Origin: Croceibacterium selenioxidans
Lineage (GTDB): Bacteria > Pseudomonadota > Alphaproteobacteria > Sphingomonadales > Sphingomonadaceae
Direction: 5' to 3'
NCBI RefSeq assembly: GCF_018599195.1
Contig: NZ_JAHFVK010000001.1
Coordinates: forward strand, 1,054,001-1,118,000
Length of the DNA: 64,000 nt
Under the pieces are notes generated by a model, which saw only the letters and a program-made list of their open reading frames with translations, was not told the DNA's origin and made no database searches. The translations under genes were made by a program, and so were the position numbers. Within the stretch, counting starts at the first letter, position 1. The number at the start of each line of letters is the position of its first letter. Below, in pieces: positions 36,324 through 45,391 of this stretch.

Positions 36324-38546
36324 TCAGAACTTGTAAGTGGCCTCTGCACCGTAAACCCGTGGGCGAGCCTTGAACACGAAGCCGCCAGGCGAAAACTCGG
36401 CGTTGTACTCTTCGTTGAAGAGGTTCTTCGCGAAGGCGAACAAACCCCACTGTTCCCCATCAATTCCGGCCCGCACGTCCACCAGATCGATGGGATCGCG
36501 CACGGTGGAGTTTGGCACGTCCCACCAGGTCTTGCCCGTGCGGCGATAGTCAATCCGGAGCAAGCCACCGATCGTGTCGCTGAGATGCGGGGTCCATTGC
36601 GCACCGAGATTTATCGTCGAGCGCGAGATCAGCGGTAACTCGTTACCGATGAAGTCGGGATCCGGGAACTCCTTGATGTCACTCCATGTCATGCCGAGCG
36701 CGGCGTTGAGCTGGAGATCGGGGGCGGGGCGAACGAACGCCTCGAGCTCGAAGCCGTCGATGCGGGCCTTGGGCACATTGCCGAGATTCTGCGTCGAGTT
36801 GGCGGCCAGGAACACGAAAAAGTAGCTGTTCTTCGTTTCTGTCGTGAACACCGCGCCATTCAAGGTAAGCACATTGTCGAACAGCTGGCTCTTGAAACCG
36901 GCCTCTAGCGTTTGGGCAACTTCCGCCTGGAAGATGTCGCCCACCCCGACGATACCATTGGCGGCGGCAACACCGCCTACGCCCGTTTGGTTGAAGCCGC
37001 CGCTGCGAAAGCCTTTTGAATAACCCCCGTAAAGCGTGATGTCCGCGTTCGGCATATAGGTCAGCGTAACCTTGGGCTGCCAGGCGTCGAACGTCTCTTC
37101 GCGAACTTCTCCGGTGGTGCCGTTGGGCTGTCCGGGGCCGTTCATGAAACCGGGTGGAGTGAGTGTCGTGTTTTCACGATGGTCGCGATCGTATCGCAGC
37201 GAGGCGTCGATCCGGAACTGATCGGAGAATTCATAACCGAGATTGGCGAAGCCGGCCCAGGCAAAGTTGTCCTGGGAATCCGCCAGATAGGAAAATTGCG
37301 GATTGGCCGGGTTTGTACTCGGCGTGCGGTATACCGGGAAGACACCCTGACCGGTATCGACCATGTTGCCCGTCGAAATGAAGCGGTCGGTCGCGATCAT
37401 GTAGCCGCCGAACATCCAGAACAGCTTCTGGTCGTCCGGAGACTGGAAGCGCAGTTCCTGACTAATGGCCTCGACGTCGAGGAATTGGCTCTGGTTGAGG
37501 TCGAACCCGTTGCCCGGGCCAAAAATGGATTCGAACAGCTTGAAGAAGAACGATTCCGGTATCGGCAGGAAATCGAACGCGTCGCCGGTGAGAATCTCGC
37601 TGACGGTGTCGTAGGAAGTGATCGAGGTCGCCGTGAAGTTTTCGTTTTCGTAAGAAATCTTGGCCGCAACGTTGTAGATGTCGCGATCGTTCTGACCGGC
37701 ATTGTTGACCCGAACCGGAAGACTGGTGTCGTTCACGTCGGTCACGATATTGAAATACAGTGCCTGGGTGCGCAGCAAATCCATCGAACCGCGCAAGTCC
37801 ACTTCCCAGCCGCTGCCTAGGTCAAACAGCAGGTTCCCGCGCAACGCCATGTTCTTGTACGGGTCGGCATCTTCACCGAGGTAGGTGTTGGGGATGAACC
37901 CGTCGGTATCGTAGTACTGCCCCGCCAGGCGGAACTTGACGGCTTCGGTGCCGAGGGGCCCGCTGACGGAGCCGCGTGCGTACCACCCGAAGCCGTTGTC
38001 GACACCCGCGGTGATCTTGCCCTCGAACTCTTCTGTGGGCTGCCTGGTCTGGATGATAATGGCGCCACCGATGGCGTTGCGGCCATAGAGACCGCCTTGC
38101 GGCCCCCTGAGAACCTCGATCTGCTGGATGTCGAACAGATCCTGATTGAACTGAGCCGGATTGACCTGCTGCACCCCGTCGACAACCACGGCGACCGATG
38201 GTTCACTGTTGCGGGCTTGGGTGATCCCCCGGATCACGATGAAGGCATTGCCGGCGTTTTGCGTCTCGACGAGATTCACGTTGGGCGTCAGGCTGATGAA
38301 GTCGATCGGTCGAGTGATGCGGGCGTTCTCGATCGTTTCCTGTGAGAAGGCTGTTATGGCGGCGGGGGTATTCTGCAGTTCGTCGGTGCGGCGCAGTCCG
38401 GTAACCACGATTGTATTCCCGGTGGCGATCTCGCCCGGCGCCGCTTCTTCTGGGGTCTGATCCTGAGCCAGCGCGGGTGACGCCGCCATGACGCTCGCAA
38501 GCACTAATGCGCCGCAAGAAGCGGTTTGCAGATAACGGTTCGTCAT
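36324..38546 (-). CDS. TonB-dependent outer-membrane receptor
   Basis: A 740-residue TonB-dependent receptor. A signal peptide ends at SPALAQ (about residue 28). A TonB-box-like start (NTIVVTGLRR) leads into the plug domain (NTPAAITAFSQETIENARI, VRGPQGGLYGRNAIGGAIII-type motif at about 125-145) and a barrel of about 22 strands ending in YKF. It belongs to the large sphingomonad group related to FecA/CirA-like receptors; the ligand cannot be read. ATG 38546 is chosen because GGGGAGG lies 5 nt upstream; the frame is open to 38582. It is on the same strand as phoR, 99 nt upstream of it, but I see no Pho box before it. Confidence 0.9.
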   Translation of the reverse strand: MTNRYLQTASCGALVLASVMAASPALAQDQTPEEAAPGEIATGNTIVVTGLRRTDELQNTPAAITAFSQETIENARITRPIDFISLTPNVNLVETQNAGNAFIVIRGITQARNSEPSVAVVVDGVQQVNPAQFNQDLFDIQQIEVLRGPQGGLYGRNAIGGAIIIQTRQPTEEFEGKITAGVDNGFGWYARGSVSGPLGTEAVKFRLAGQYYDTDGFIPNTYLGEDADPYKNMALRGNLLFDLGSGWEVDLRGSMDLLRTQALYFNIVTDVNDTSLPVRVNNAGQNDRDIYNVAAKISYENENFTATSITSYDTVSEILTGDAFDFLPIPESFFFKLFESIFGPGNGFDLNQSQFLDVEAISQELRFQSPDDQKLFWMFGGYMIATDRFISTGNMVDTGQGVFPVYRTPSTNPANPQFSYLADSQDNFAWAGFANLGYEFSDQFRIDASLRYDRDHRENTTLTPPGFMNGPGQPNGTTGEVREETFDAWQPKVTLTYMPNADITLYGGYSKGFRSGGFNQTGVGGVAAANGIVGVGDIFQAEVAQTLEAGFKSQLFDNVLTLNGAVFTTETKNSYFFVFLAANSTQNLGNVPKARIDGFELEAFVRPAPDLQLNAALGMTWSDIKEFPDPDFIGNELPLISRSTINLGAQWTPHLSDTIGGLLRIDYRRTGKTWWDVPNSTVRDPIDLVDVRAGIDGEQWGLFAFAKNLFNEEYNAEFSPGGFVFKARPRVYGAEATYKF

Positions 38547-38963
38547 GTGTCCTCCCCATCCCTTCTTTTCTTTGCTTGCCATAGCATAAACGAGGGGTGC
38601 GGAAAATAATTCGGTAGGTTTCAGGCCGAACGTGGAAAGTCATGGCGGCCGAGCTGGCGTTCAGTTCCTTGGGCTTAAGCCATAAACGGATATTCGCGAG
38701 CGGCTCACGACTAGCCACAACATCCTTGCAAGGTGAGCTCGCCGGAACTGGCCGACCGGGGACATTTTGCTTTGGACGTTAGCCCCGCGAAAAGCTGTAG
38801 GTCAGTTCGTGACCGTCGCGCCAGTCTCGACGAGGCTGCATGGCATTGAAGGCAGCTTCCCCTGATATAATCTAAGTTAAGGTCCTGTATTCCTAGGCCA
38901 AAGCAATTGCTCGTTGCGGTTTTTTGCCGCTAGAGCAGCCCGGTCACAGCCCAGGACCAAATT
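38547..38963. other. 417-bp divergent intergenic region
   Basis: Between the TonB receptor and the hybrid kinase, which are transcribed away from each other. I find no ORF. It holds a good -10 hexamer TATAAT at 38866-38871 on the plus strand without a convincing -35, giving a possible leader of about 90 nt for the kinase gene. A small nested hairpin lies at 38910-38937: GCTC...GAGC outside, GCGG...CCGC inside, with six T in the loop. No Pho box, CIRCE or EcfG-type (GGAAC-N16/17-CGTT) element is visible. Confidence 0.45.
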
Positions 38964-41900
38964 ATGCCGCGCTCATTTTCACGCACCTTTGCTACACCGA
39001 AGTCAGGCGTGAACTTGTCAGCCGGGTTGGCGCTCGTGTTGGCTGTACTGTTTTTCGTGGCGAGCAGCGCGATTACGGCTCTCAACGTCAGTATGCTGCG
39101 CGACGGCGCGGCCCGGGTTCAACACACCCACACTGTCATTACTTCGCTCGATGAGCTGATTTCCAGCCTCCAAGACGCCGAGACCGGACAGCGAGGTTTT
39201 CTCCTCACCGGAAGGGAAGACTATCTTGTTCCCTACAACGAGGCGATCGCGCGCGTATCGGGGCAGCTTGATAACATTGGCGAACTCATTAGCGACAATC
39301 CCGCCCAACAGCGCCATTTGGCCGTGTTGCGAGGACGCACGGAAGCCAAGCTCACGGAGCTAAAGGACACCATCGAGACGCGGCGCAATTCCGGTTTCGC
39401 CGCCGCGGCCGCACTTGTCGCGACCGATCGCGGAAAGGCCGAGATGGATGCCATACGCGGCCAGCTTGATGAGATGCAGCAGGAGGAAACCCGGCTCCGA
39501 CTCCTGCGCATCGATGAAATGGAAAGAGCCTATCAATCGGCCTGGCTGACAGGTGTCCTCGCCGGAATACTCGGTATAGGGCTCACTTTGGCGATTGGCT
39601 TCCTTTTGCGCCGAAGCACAGCCGCACGTGAACTTCAGCGATGGCAGCAAACGGGCCAAGCCGATCTAGCCGCGGCGATGCTTGGAGAGCAAACTTCAAT
39701 GCAGCTGGGCGAGGCTGTCCTCCAGACGCTGTCCGAATATCTCAATGCCCAGGGCGGTGTCATTTTTGCAGGCGATGACGGCGCGTATAGGCGCCTCGCG
39801 CTGAGAGGGGTTCCCGGCGACGCGCAGGTGGTCGAACAGTTTTCGATCGGCGAAGGGCTGCTCGGACAAGTTGCGGCCGATCGCAACGTCGTGCAGCTGA
39901 GCGACATTCCTGACGGATATCTCACGATCGGGTCGGCGCTGGGACGCGACAAACCGCGATACCTCGTCATTTTTCCAGCCATCGCCGACGACGCCGTGGA
40001 AGGAGTGCTCGAACTCGGCTTCCTCCAGGCTCCGGATTCTCGTGTGCTGGGCTTCTTGGAACAAGCCTCATCGTCGATCGGAACCGCGCTTCGTTCTGCG
40101 CGCTTTCGGGCCGACCTTCAAAAGCTGCTGGAGGAAACGCAGCGGCAGTCGGAAGAACTCCAGACCCAAAGCGAAGAGCTTCGAGTATCGAACGAGGAGC
40201 TGGAAGAGCAGGGCCGAGCGCTCAAGGAATCACAGGCACGGCTTGAGCAGCAACAGGTCGAGCTTGAGCAAACCAACTCCCAGCTCGAGGAGCAGACGCA
40301 ACAATTGGAAGGCCAGCGTGATGATCTGGTCCGCGCGAATGCGGCGGTCGAGCTCAAGGCCCGCGAACTCGAGCAAGCCAGCCGCTACAAGTCCGACTTC
40401 CTGGCGAACATGTCCCACGAACTGCGCACGCCGCTCAATTCGCTGCTGATCCTCTCTAAGCTGCTCGGCGACAATTCCGCGGGTAATTTGAATGACGAGC
40501 AGGTCAAATATGCTCGCACGATTCACGCGTCAGGCAATGATCTGCTGTCCCTGATCAACGATATTCTCGATCTCTCCAAGATCGAGGCCGGTCACGTTGA
40601 AGTGCACCCCGAAACTGTGTCGCTCGAGCGGCTTGCGACCGACATGCGCCAGCTGTTCGAGCCCGTGGCAGACGAGGGCCAGCTGACATTTGGCGTGAGT
40701 ATCGCCGAGAATGCCCCAGCGACCATTGATACCGACCGCCAACGCCTTGAGCAGATACTCAAAAACCTTCTTTCAAACGCTTTCAAGTTTACCGAGGCCG
40801 GAGGGGTCCGATTGGAAATCGGTCGCGCGGGAGAAGAGAGGCTCACGTTGGCCGTCTCCGATACGGGCATCGGCATTCCCGAAGACCAGCAGCGCGAGAT
40901 CTTCGAGGCCTTCCGCCAAGCCGATGGAACGATCAGTCGCAAGTACGGTGGAACCGGGCTGGGCCTCGCGATTTCGAGAGAGCTCGCCCGACTGCTTGGG
41001 GGCAGCATCGAGTTGACAAGTACGTACGGTGAGGGAAGCCGGTTCACCCTTTCGATACCGCTGGCATACGATCCGGCACTGGCACCGTCGTCGGCGATGT
41101 CCCCTGTCCAGCCTTTAGCTGCCGAGGCGCCGCCGCAGGGGGAGCCGGTTCAGGTGCCGAAGGTTCTTCCCCGCCGACTGGACGACGACCGCGAAAGTTT
41201 GAGCAGCGACCGCCGCATCCTGCTCGTTGTGGAAGACGACAGTAGTTTTGCCGCCATCGTGCGTGACCTCGCGCATGAAATGAGCTTTCAATGTCTGATT
41301 GCCGGGACTGCCGAAGAGGCCTTGGGGCTTGCCAGGCAGTTCAAACCGAGCGCGGTTGTCCTTGACGTCGGGCTACCCGATCAATCCGGCCTGGCGGTTC
41401 TCGACCGGCTCAAGCGCGACGTGAGCACCCGTCACATCCCTGTACATGTCGTCTCCGCCAGCGATCATACGCAAACCGCGCTATCGCTGGGCGCCATCGG
41501 CTATCTGGTGAAGCCGGTTAGCAGAGAGAAGCTTTCGGCGGTTCTGGAGGCGCTCTCGTCGAAGCTAGCCAGGAACGCGAGGCGGATCCTGATCGTGGAG
41601 GACGACTCTGTGCAGCGCGATGCCGTGGCGCAACTCCTTGCAAGCGGGGACGTGGAAACGGTCGGCGTCGGGACCGCGAGCGAATGTCTGGAAAGACTGC
41701 GCACCGAGACTTTCGACTGCCTGGTGCTCGACCTGACATTGCCGGACGCGTCGGGTTTCGCGTTGCTGGAGCGGTTGCGAGAAGACGCCGATTTCAGTTT
41801 TCCGCCGGTAATCGTCTACACAGGGCGCGATCTCTCAAGCGAAGAGGAGCAGCGCCTTCGCCGTTATTCCGATTCCATTATTATCAAGGGCGCCCGTTCG

Positions 41901-42398
41901 CCCGAGCGGCTGCTCGACGAAGTATCGCTCTTCCTTCACCAGGTCGTGACGGACCTGCCGCCCGAGCAACAGAAGATGATCCAGCAGGCGCGCAATCGCG
42001 ACGCGATTCTGGAAGGGCGGCGTATCCTGATCGTCGAGGATGACGTGAGAAATGTCTATTCGCTGACCAATATCCTGGAACCTCGAGGGGCGAGCATCGC
42101 TATTGCACGAAATGGGCGTGAGGCGATCGAAGCGCTTGATAACGCGGCGCGGAGCAATGGAAATGAGATCGACCTTGTGCTCATGGATGTGATGATGCCG
42201 GTGATGGACGGCCTGACCGCGACCCGTGAAATTCGTCAGGACGGACGCTGGAAGAAGCTTCCGATCATCATGCTAACGGCAAAGGCGATGCCCGACGATC
42301 AACAGCGTTGCATCGAGGCCGGCGCGAGTGACTACATGGCCAAGCCGCTCGATGTTGACCGGTTGCTGTCGCTCGTGCGGGTCTGGATGCCGCGGTAG
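38964..42398 (+). CDS. CHASE3-GAF hybrid histidine kinase with three receivers
   Basis: A 1144-residue membrane sensor. Layout: first membrane helix (about 20-42); periplasmic CHASE3 domain (about 45-180, with QDAETGQRGFLLTGREDYL); second helix (about 193-213); GAF (about 225-370); a long coiled coil of repeated QSEEL/EEL units (about 375-480); HisKA with His 485 in ANMSHELRTPLNSLL; HATPase (about 590-705, GGTGLGLAISRELARLLGG); then three receivers with Asp near 801 (VLDVGLPD), 923 (LDLTLPD) and 1075 (LMDVMMP). There is no Hpt domain. AGGA precedes the ATG. It heads a module with CheR, CheB and a second kinase (next three genes), which overlap or nearly touch. The stimulus is unknown. Confidence 0.92.
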   Translation: MPRSFSRTFATPKSGVNLSAGLALVLAVLFFVASSAITALNVSMLRDGAARVQHTHTVITSLDELISSLQDAETGQRGFLLTGREDYLVPYNEAIARVSGQLDNIGELISDNPAQQRHLAVLRGRTEAKLTELKDTIETRRNSGFAAAAALVATDRGKAEMDAIRGQLDEMQQEETRLRLLRIDEMERAYQSAWLTGVLAGILGIGLTLAIGFLLRRSTAARELQRWQQTGQADLAAAMLGEQTSMQLGEAVLQTLSEYLNAQGGVIFAGDDGAYRRLALRGVPGDAQVVEQFSIGEGLLGQVAADRNVVQLSDIPDGYLTIGSALGRDKPRYLVIFPAIADDAVEGVLELGFLQAPDSRVLGFLEQASSSIGTALRSARFRADLQKLLEETQRQSEELQTQSEELRVSNEELEEQGRALKESQARLEQQQVELEQTNSQLEEQTQQLEGQRDDLVRANAAVELKARELEQASRYKSDFLANMSHELRTPLNSLLILSKLLGDNSAGNLNDEQVKYARTIHASGNDLLSLINDILDLSKIEAGHVEVHPETVSLERLATDMRQLFEPVADEGQLTFGVSIAENAPATIDTDRQRLEQILKNLLSNAFKFTEAGGVRLEIGRAGEERLTLAVSDTGIGIPEDQQREIFEAFRQADGTISRKYGGTGLGLAISRELARLLGGSIELTSTYGEGSRFTLSIPLAYDPALAPSSAMSPVQPLAAEAPPQGEPVQVPKVLPRRLDDDRESLSSDRRILLVVEDDSSFAAIVRDLAHEMSFQCLIAGTAEEALGLARQFKPSAVVLDVGLPDQSGLAVLDRLKRDVSTRHIPVHVVSASDHTQTALSLGAIGYLVKPVSREKLSAVLEALSSKLARNARRILIVEDDSVQRDAVAQLLASGDVETVGVGTASECLERLRTETFDCLVLDLTLPDASGFALLERLREDADFSFPPVIVYTGRDLSSEEEQRLRRYSDSIIIKGARSPERLLDEVSLFLHQVVTDLPPEQQKMIQQARNRDAILEGRRILIVEDDVRNVYSLTNILEPRGASIAIARNGREAIEALDNAARSNGNEIDLVLMDVMMPVMDGLTATREIRQDGRWKKLPIIMLTAKAMPDDQQRCIEAGASDYMAKPLDVDRLLSLVRVWMPR

Positions 42399-42409
42399 AA
42401 GACAACATC

Positions 42410-43234
42410 GTGTCGGATTCCATCGAAGATATCGAGATGCGCCTGCTGCTAGAGGCCATCCACCTGCGCTATCATTATGACTTTCGTCATTATGCGCAGG
42501 CCTCCGTGCGCAGGCGCCTTCGCCAGGCGAAAAAGCAACTTCAGTTCGACACCTTTTCAGCCATGCAGGAAGCGCTCCTGCACGACGAGACCATGCTGTC
42601 GCGGATCCTCGGCTATTTGACCGTGCAAGTGAGCGAGATGTTTCGCGACCCATCATTTTTCCTCGCGATCCGTGAAAAGGTGGTCCCGCACTTACGAACT
42701 TATCCGTCGCTTAAGGTCTGGATTGCGGGCTGCAGCGGAGGAGAGGAACTGCACTCTTACGCCATCTTGTTCCGTGAAGAGGGCTTGGAAGACCGAACGA
42801 TCTTCTATGCCACAGACATAAGTCCGGATGCGTTGGAGACCGCGGCACGCGGAATTTACTCGCTGGACCGGATAGCAGGTTTCACCGAAAACCATCGCGC
42901 AGCAGGAGGCAAAACCTCCCTCTCTGACTATTACTCGACTGGATACGGTGGAGCCGTCTTCGACAAAACCTTGCGTGAGCGTGTGGTTTTTTCGGACCAC
43001 AGTCTGGTTACCGACGCGGTCTTTGCTGAAATGCATCTCATCTCATGCCGAAACGTGCTCATCTACTTCGACAGGACGCTGCAGGATCGCGCTCTGGGTC
43101 TCTTTCGTGACTCGCTAGTGCGCAACGGATTTCTGGGTCTGGGCGCGAAAGAGAGCATCCGGTTCTCGGACCACGCGAGTTCGTTTTCCGATTTCGCCCG
43201 AACTGAGAAGATCTACCAGAGGCGTGAACCATGA
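42410..43234 (+). CDS. CheR-type SAM-dependent protein methyltransferase
   Basis: A 274-residue CheR-like enzyme. The N-terminal helical domain has YDFRHYAQASVRRRLRQ and the SAM domain starts WIAGCSGGEELHSYAIL, a variant of the usual GCSTGEEPYS. Further marks are ATDISPDALETAARGIY and ISCRNVLIYFD, both typical of CheR. CheR methylates glutamates of chemoreceptors, but none is encoded here; the partner kinase's coiled coil with its many EE pairs is a possible substrate (inference). The start is GTG at 42410, 11 nt after the hybrid kinase, and its 3' end overlaps cheB. Confidence 0.88.
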   Translation: MSDSIEDIEMRLLLEAIHLRYHYDFRHYAQASVRRRLRQAKKQLQFDTFSAMQEALLHDETMLSRILGYLTVQVSEMFRDPSFFLAIREKVVPHLRTYPSLKVWIAGCSGGEELHSYAILFREEGLEDRTIFYATDISPDALETAARGIYSLDRIAGFTENHRAAGGKTSLSDYYSTGYGGAVFDKTLRERVVFSDHSLVTDAVFAEMHLISCRNVLIYFDRTLQDRALGLFRDSLVRNGFLGLGAKESIRFSDHASSFSDFARTEKIYQRREP

Positions 43235-43809
43235 ATGACGCGCCCGAAAGAGCGATCGTGATCGGGGCTTCCGCGGGGGCAATTGAGGCCCTGTCCGTGA
43301 TCCTTCCCGCGCTACCGGCTGATTTTCCCGCCCCGATCCTGATCGTGGTCCACATTCCGTCCGACCGCAGCAACTTCTTGAGCCCGCTTTTTGCCGCAAA
43401 ATGCCAGATGTCGGTTCGCGAGGTCGAGGATAAGGAGCCGGCTGAGCGCGGTATCGTGTACTTCGCACCATCAAATTACCACTTGCTAGTGGAAGAGGGC
43501 GGTACGCTCGCACTGTCTGCCGACGAACCGGTACAGCACTCACGGCCTTCGATCGACGTTCTCTTCGAGAGCGCGGCCGAAGCCTATGGCGCGGGCCTCG
43601 TCGGGGTAGTGCTGACGGGCGCGAACGAAGACGGTTCCAGCGGAGCCCAGGCCATCGCGTCAGCCCACGGCACCGTGATCGTTGAAGATCCTGCGGGCGC
43701 CTATGCCGAGACCATGCCTCGGGCGGCCATACGCAAATGCCCCGAGGCGCATGTCATGGCGCTCGACGCCATCGCGCCATTTCTCCTTCGTGAGCTTGGA
43801 AGATCATGA
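43231..43809 (+). CDS. CheB-type methylesterase without receiver domain
   Basis: A 192-residue CheB catalytic domain. The Ser-His-Asp triad can be read: Ser in IGASAGAIEAL (about 12), His in IVVHIPSDRSN (about 39) and Asp in VLTGANEDGSSGA (about 135). Standard CheB has an N-terminal receiver that controls it; this protein begins directly with the esterase domain, so activity must be controlled otherwise, perhaps by binding a receiver of the neighbouring kinases. It overlaps both cheR and the next gene by 4 nt. Confidence 0.9.
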   Translation: MNDAPERAIVIGASAGAIEALSVILPALPADFPAPILIVVHIPSDRSNFLSPLFAAKCQMSVREVEDKEPAERGIVYFAPSNYHLLVEEGGTLALSADEPVQHSRPSIDVLFESAAEAYGAGLVGVVLTGANEDGSSGAQAIASAHGTVIVEDPAGAYAETMPRAAIRKCPEAHVMALDAIAPFLLRELGRS

Positions 43810-44981
43810 ACCAGATGCCCCCCGTCCATTTTCTGTTGGTCGATGATCTTGAGGAAAACCTGCTTTCGCTAGGAGCGATACTCAAGGGCGACGACGTTGT
43901 TTTGCTGAAAGCCCGCTCCGGAGAAGAAGCCCTGGAGCTACTGCTGCGCCATGACGTTGCGCTCGCCCTGCTAGACGTCCACATGCCGAACATGGATGGC
44001 TTCGAGCTCGCGGAATTCATGCGCGGGAACGAACGCACCAAGCACATCCCGATCATCTTCGTGACCGCAGGCACTGCCGATGCCCAGCGCCGGTTTCGCG
44101 GGTATGAGGCGGGAGCGGTCGACTTCATTCAGAAACCCATCGAAGCTGACGTCTTGCGGAGCAAGGCAGAGGTCTTCTTTGACCTGCATCGTCAACGACA
44201 GATAGTAGCCAACCAGCGCGACAAGCTCGAGACGGCGTCGCAGGGTCTTCTCGCCGCAGACCGGCGGAAGAATGAATTTCTGGCGGTACTAGCTCACGAA
44301 CTGCGTAATCCGGTGGCGGCGCTGCACGGCGGACTAACTCTGCTCGAACGGCACGAAGGTACCCAAAGAACGGTCGGAATTCGCGACGAGATGCGTCGCC
44401 GGGTTCACCATCTGTCGCGCCTGGTCGAAGATCTGCTGGACATTTCGCGGATAACAGAGGGGAAGATTTCCCTGCAAAAGGAGCGGATCGAACTCCGCCC
44501 CCTGTTACAACAAGCGATCGATCTCAATCAAGAGAACTTGAAGTCAAGCGGCCACGGGTTTTCTCTGGAAATCCCCGAGTATCCTATCGTCCTAGATGCC
44601 GATTTTGTTCGAATGACGCAGGTTGTTTCGAACTTACTCAGCAATGCCATAAAATACACACCTTCCGGTGGATCGATTGTTCTTAAAGCGTCTTGTGATG
44701 ATAAATGGGCGGAGATTGCAGTCGAAGACGACGGGCTAGGCATTCCTGCTGAGCTGCAGCTGCGGATCTTCGAGATTTTTGGCCAAATCGAAGCCCATCG
44801 TCAGCAGTCCGAAGGGGGACTTGGCATCGGGCTAGCTCTCGTAAAGCAACTCGTAGAGCTTCACGGAGGGACAATCTCGGTCGACAGCAAGGGCGAAGGT
44901 CAGGGAAGCACTTTCACCGTGCGCGTCCCTGCATTTTGCGCCGCGACAGCTTGTGCCTCGGCAGAACCTGAGAACGGGTGA
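43806..44981 (+). CDS. Response regulator-histidine kinase fusion (REC-HisKA-HATPase)
   Basis: A 391-residue soluble protein. The receiver (1-125) has VDDLEENLLSLGAIL, phospho-acceptor Asp 57 in ALLDVHMPNMDG and Lys in FIQKPIE. HisKA has His 164 in LAVLAHELRNPVAALHG, and HATPase has LLSNAIKYTPSGGSIV, VEDDGLGIPAEL and GGLGIGLALVKQLVELHGG. It lacks membrane segments. A kinase led by its own receiver could be phosphorylated by the upstream hybrid kinase and continue a relay. It is the last gene of the module, followed by a hairpin at 44983-45025. Confidence 0.9.
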   Translation: MNQMPPVHFLLVDDLEENLLSLGAILKGDDVVLLKARSGEEALELLLRHDVALALLDVHMPNMDGFELAEFMRGNERTKHIPIIFVTAGTADAQRRFRGYEAGAVDFIQKPIEADVLRSKAEVFFDLHRQRQIVANQRDKLETASQGLLAADRRKNEFLAVLAHELRNPVAALHGGLTLLERHEGTQRTVGIRDEMRRRVHHLSRLVEDLLDISRITEGKISLQKERIELRPLLQQAIDLNQENLKSSGHGFSLEIPEYPIVLDADFVRMTQVVSNLLSNAIKYTPSGGSIVLKASCDDKWAEIAVEDDGLGIPAELQLRIFEIFGQIEAHRQQSEGGLGIGLALVKQLVELHGGTISVDSKGEGQGSTFTVRVPAFCAATACASAEPENG

Positions 44982-44982
44982 T

Positions 44983-45025
44983 CCAACGGCCTTGCCTTCT
45001 CGAGCGTCTCGCTTTGGGCCGTTGG
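44983..45025 (+). terminator. Hairpin after the kinase/CheB/CheR module
   Basis: A perfect 9-bp inverted repeat, CCAACGGCC (44983-44991) and GGCCGTTGG (45017-45025), starting two bases after the stop codon, with a 25-nt loop. No T-tract follows; it is a terminator-like or mRNA-stabilising structure. Confidence 0.45.
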
Positions 45026-45168
45026 CAGACAGTTCGCTCGCCACCCATCGCGCATATAGTCCCGTGTTGGCTCGAGACCCTTGCGTCCCGCCTAAGACAA
45101 GGTCTGTTGGACAGCGACCATGGAACTCCGCTTACGCGGGCGACAAAGTCATCTTGTTCGGCGCGAAG

Positions 45169-45258
45169 TGGCGGACAGGGTGGGATTCGAACCCACGGTG
45201 GGCTTGCACCCACGGCGGTTTTCAAGACCGCTGCCTTAAACCACTCGGCCACCTGTCC
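45169..45258 (-). tRNA. tRNA-Ser (anticodon UGA)
   Basis: A 90-nt type II tRNA. The acceptor stem is GGACAGG pairing with CCTGTCC, followed by discriminator G and an encoded CCA (minus strand 45171-45169). The anticodon arm reads GCGGTC-TTGAAAA-CCGC with anticodon TGA. A long variable arm (GTGGG/CCCAC) and a T-loop GGTTCGAATCC are clear. It decodes UCA and, by wobble, other UCN codons. It lies between the signalling module and a secreted-protein gene. Confidence 0.96.
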
Positions 45259-45391
45259 AACTGCGCCCGGCTAGCGTCGATTGTTCGATCTGTCACCCCG
45301 TGACTCCACTGCGGCCATGCGATAGGCTGGGAAAAAGAGAGAAGTAGCCACGCCTCGCGCCGTGGCAGGGATTGAGGGGAGCCAGATCATC

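Noticed and set aside
38547-38963. Pho box or EcfG promoter before the TonB receptor or hybrid kinase
   Set aside because: I looked for CTGTCAT-like pairs at 11-bp spacing and for GGAAC-N16/17-CGTT. GGAAC and CGTT occur but at the wrong spacing (28 nt).
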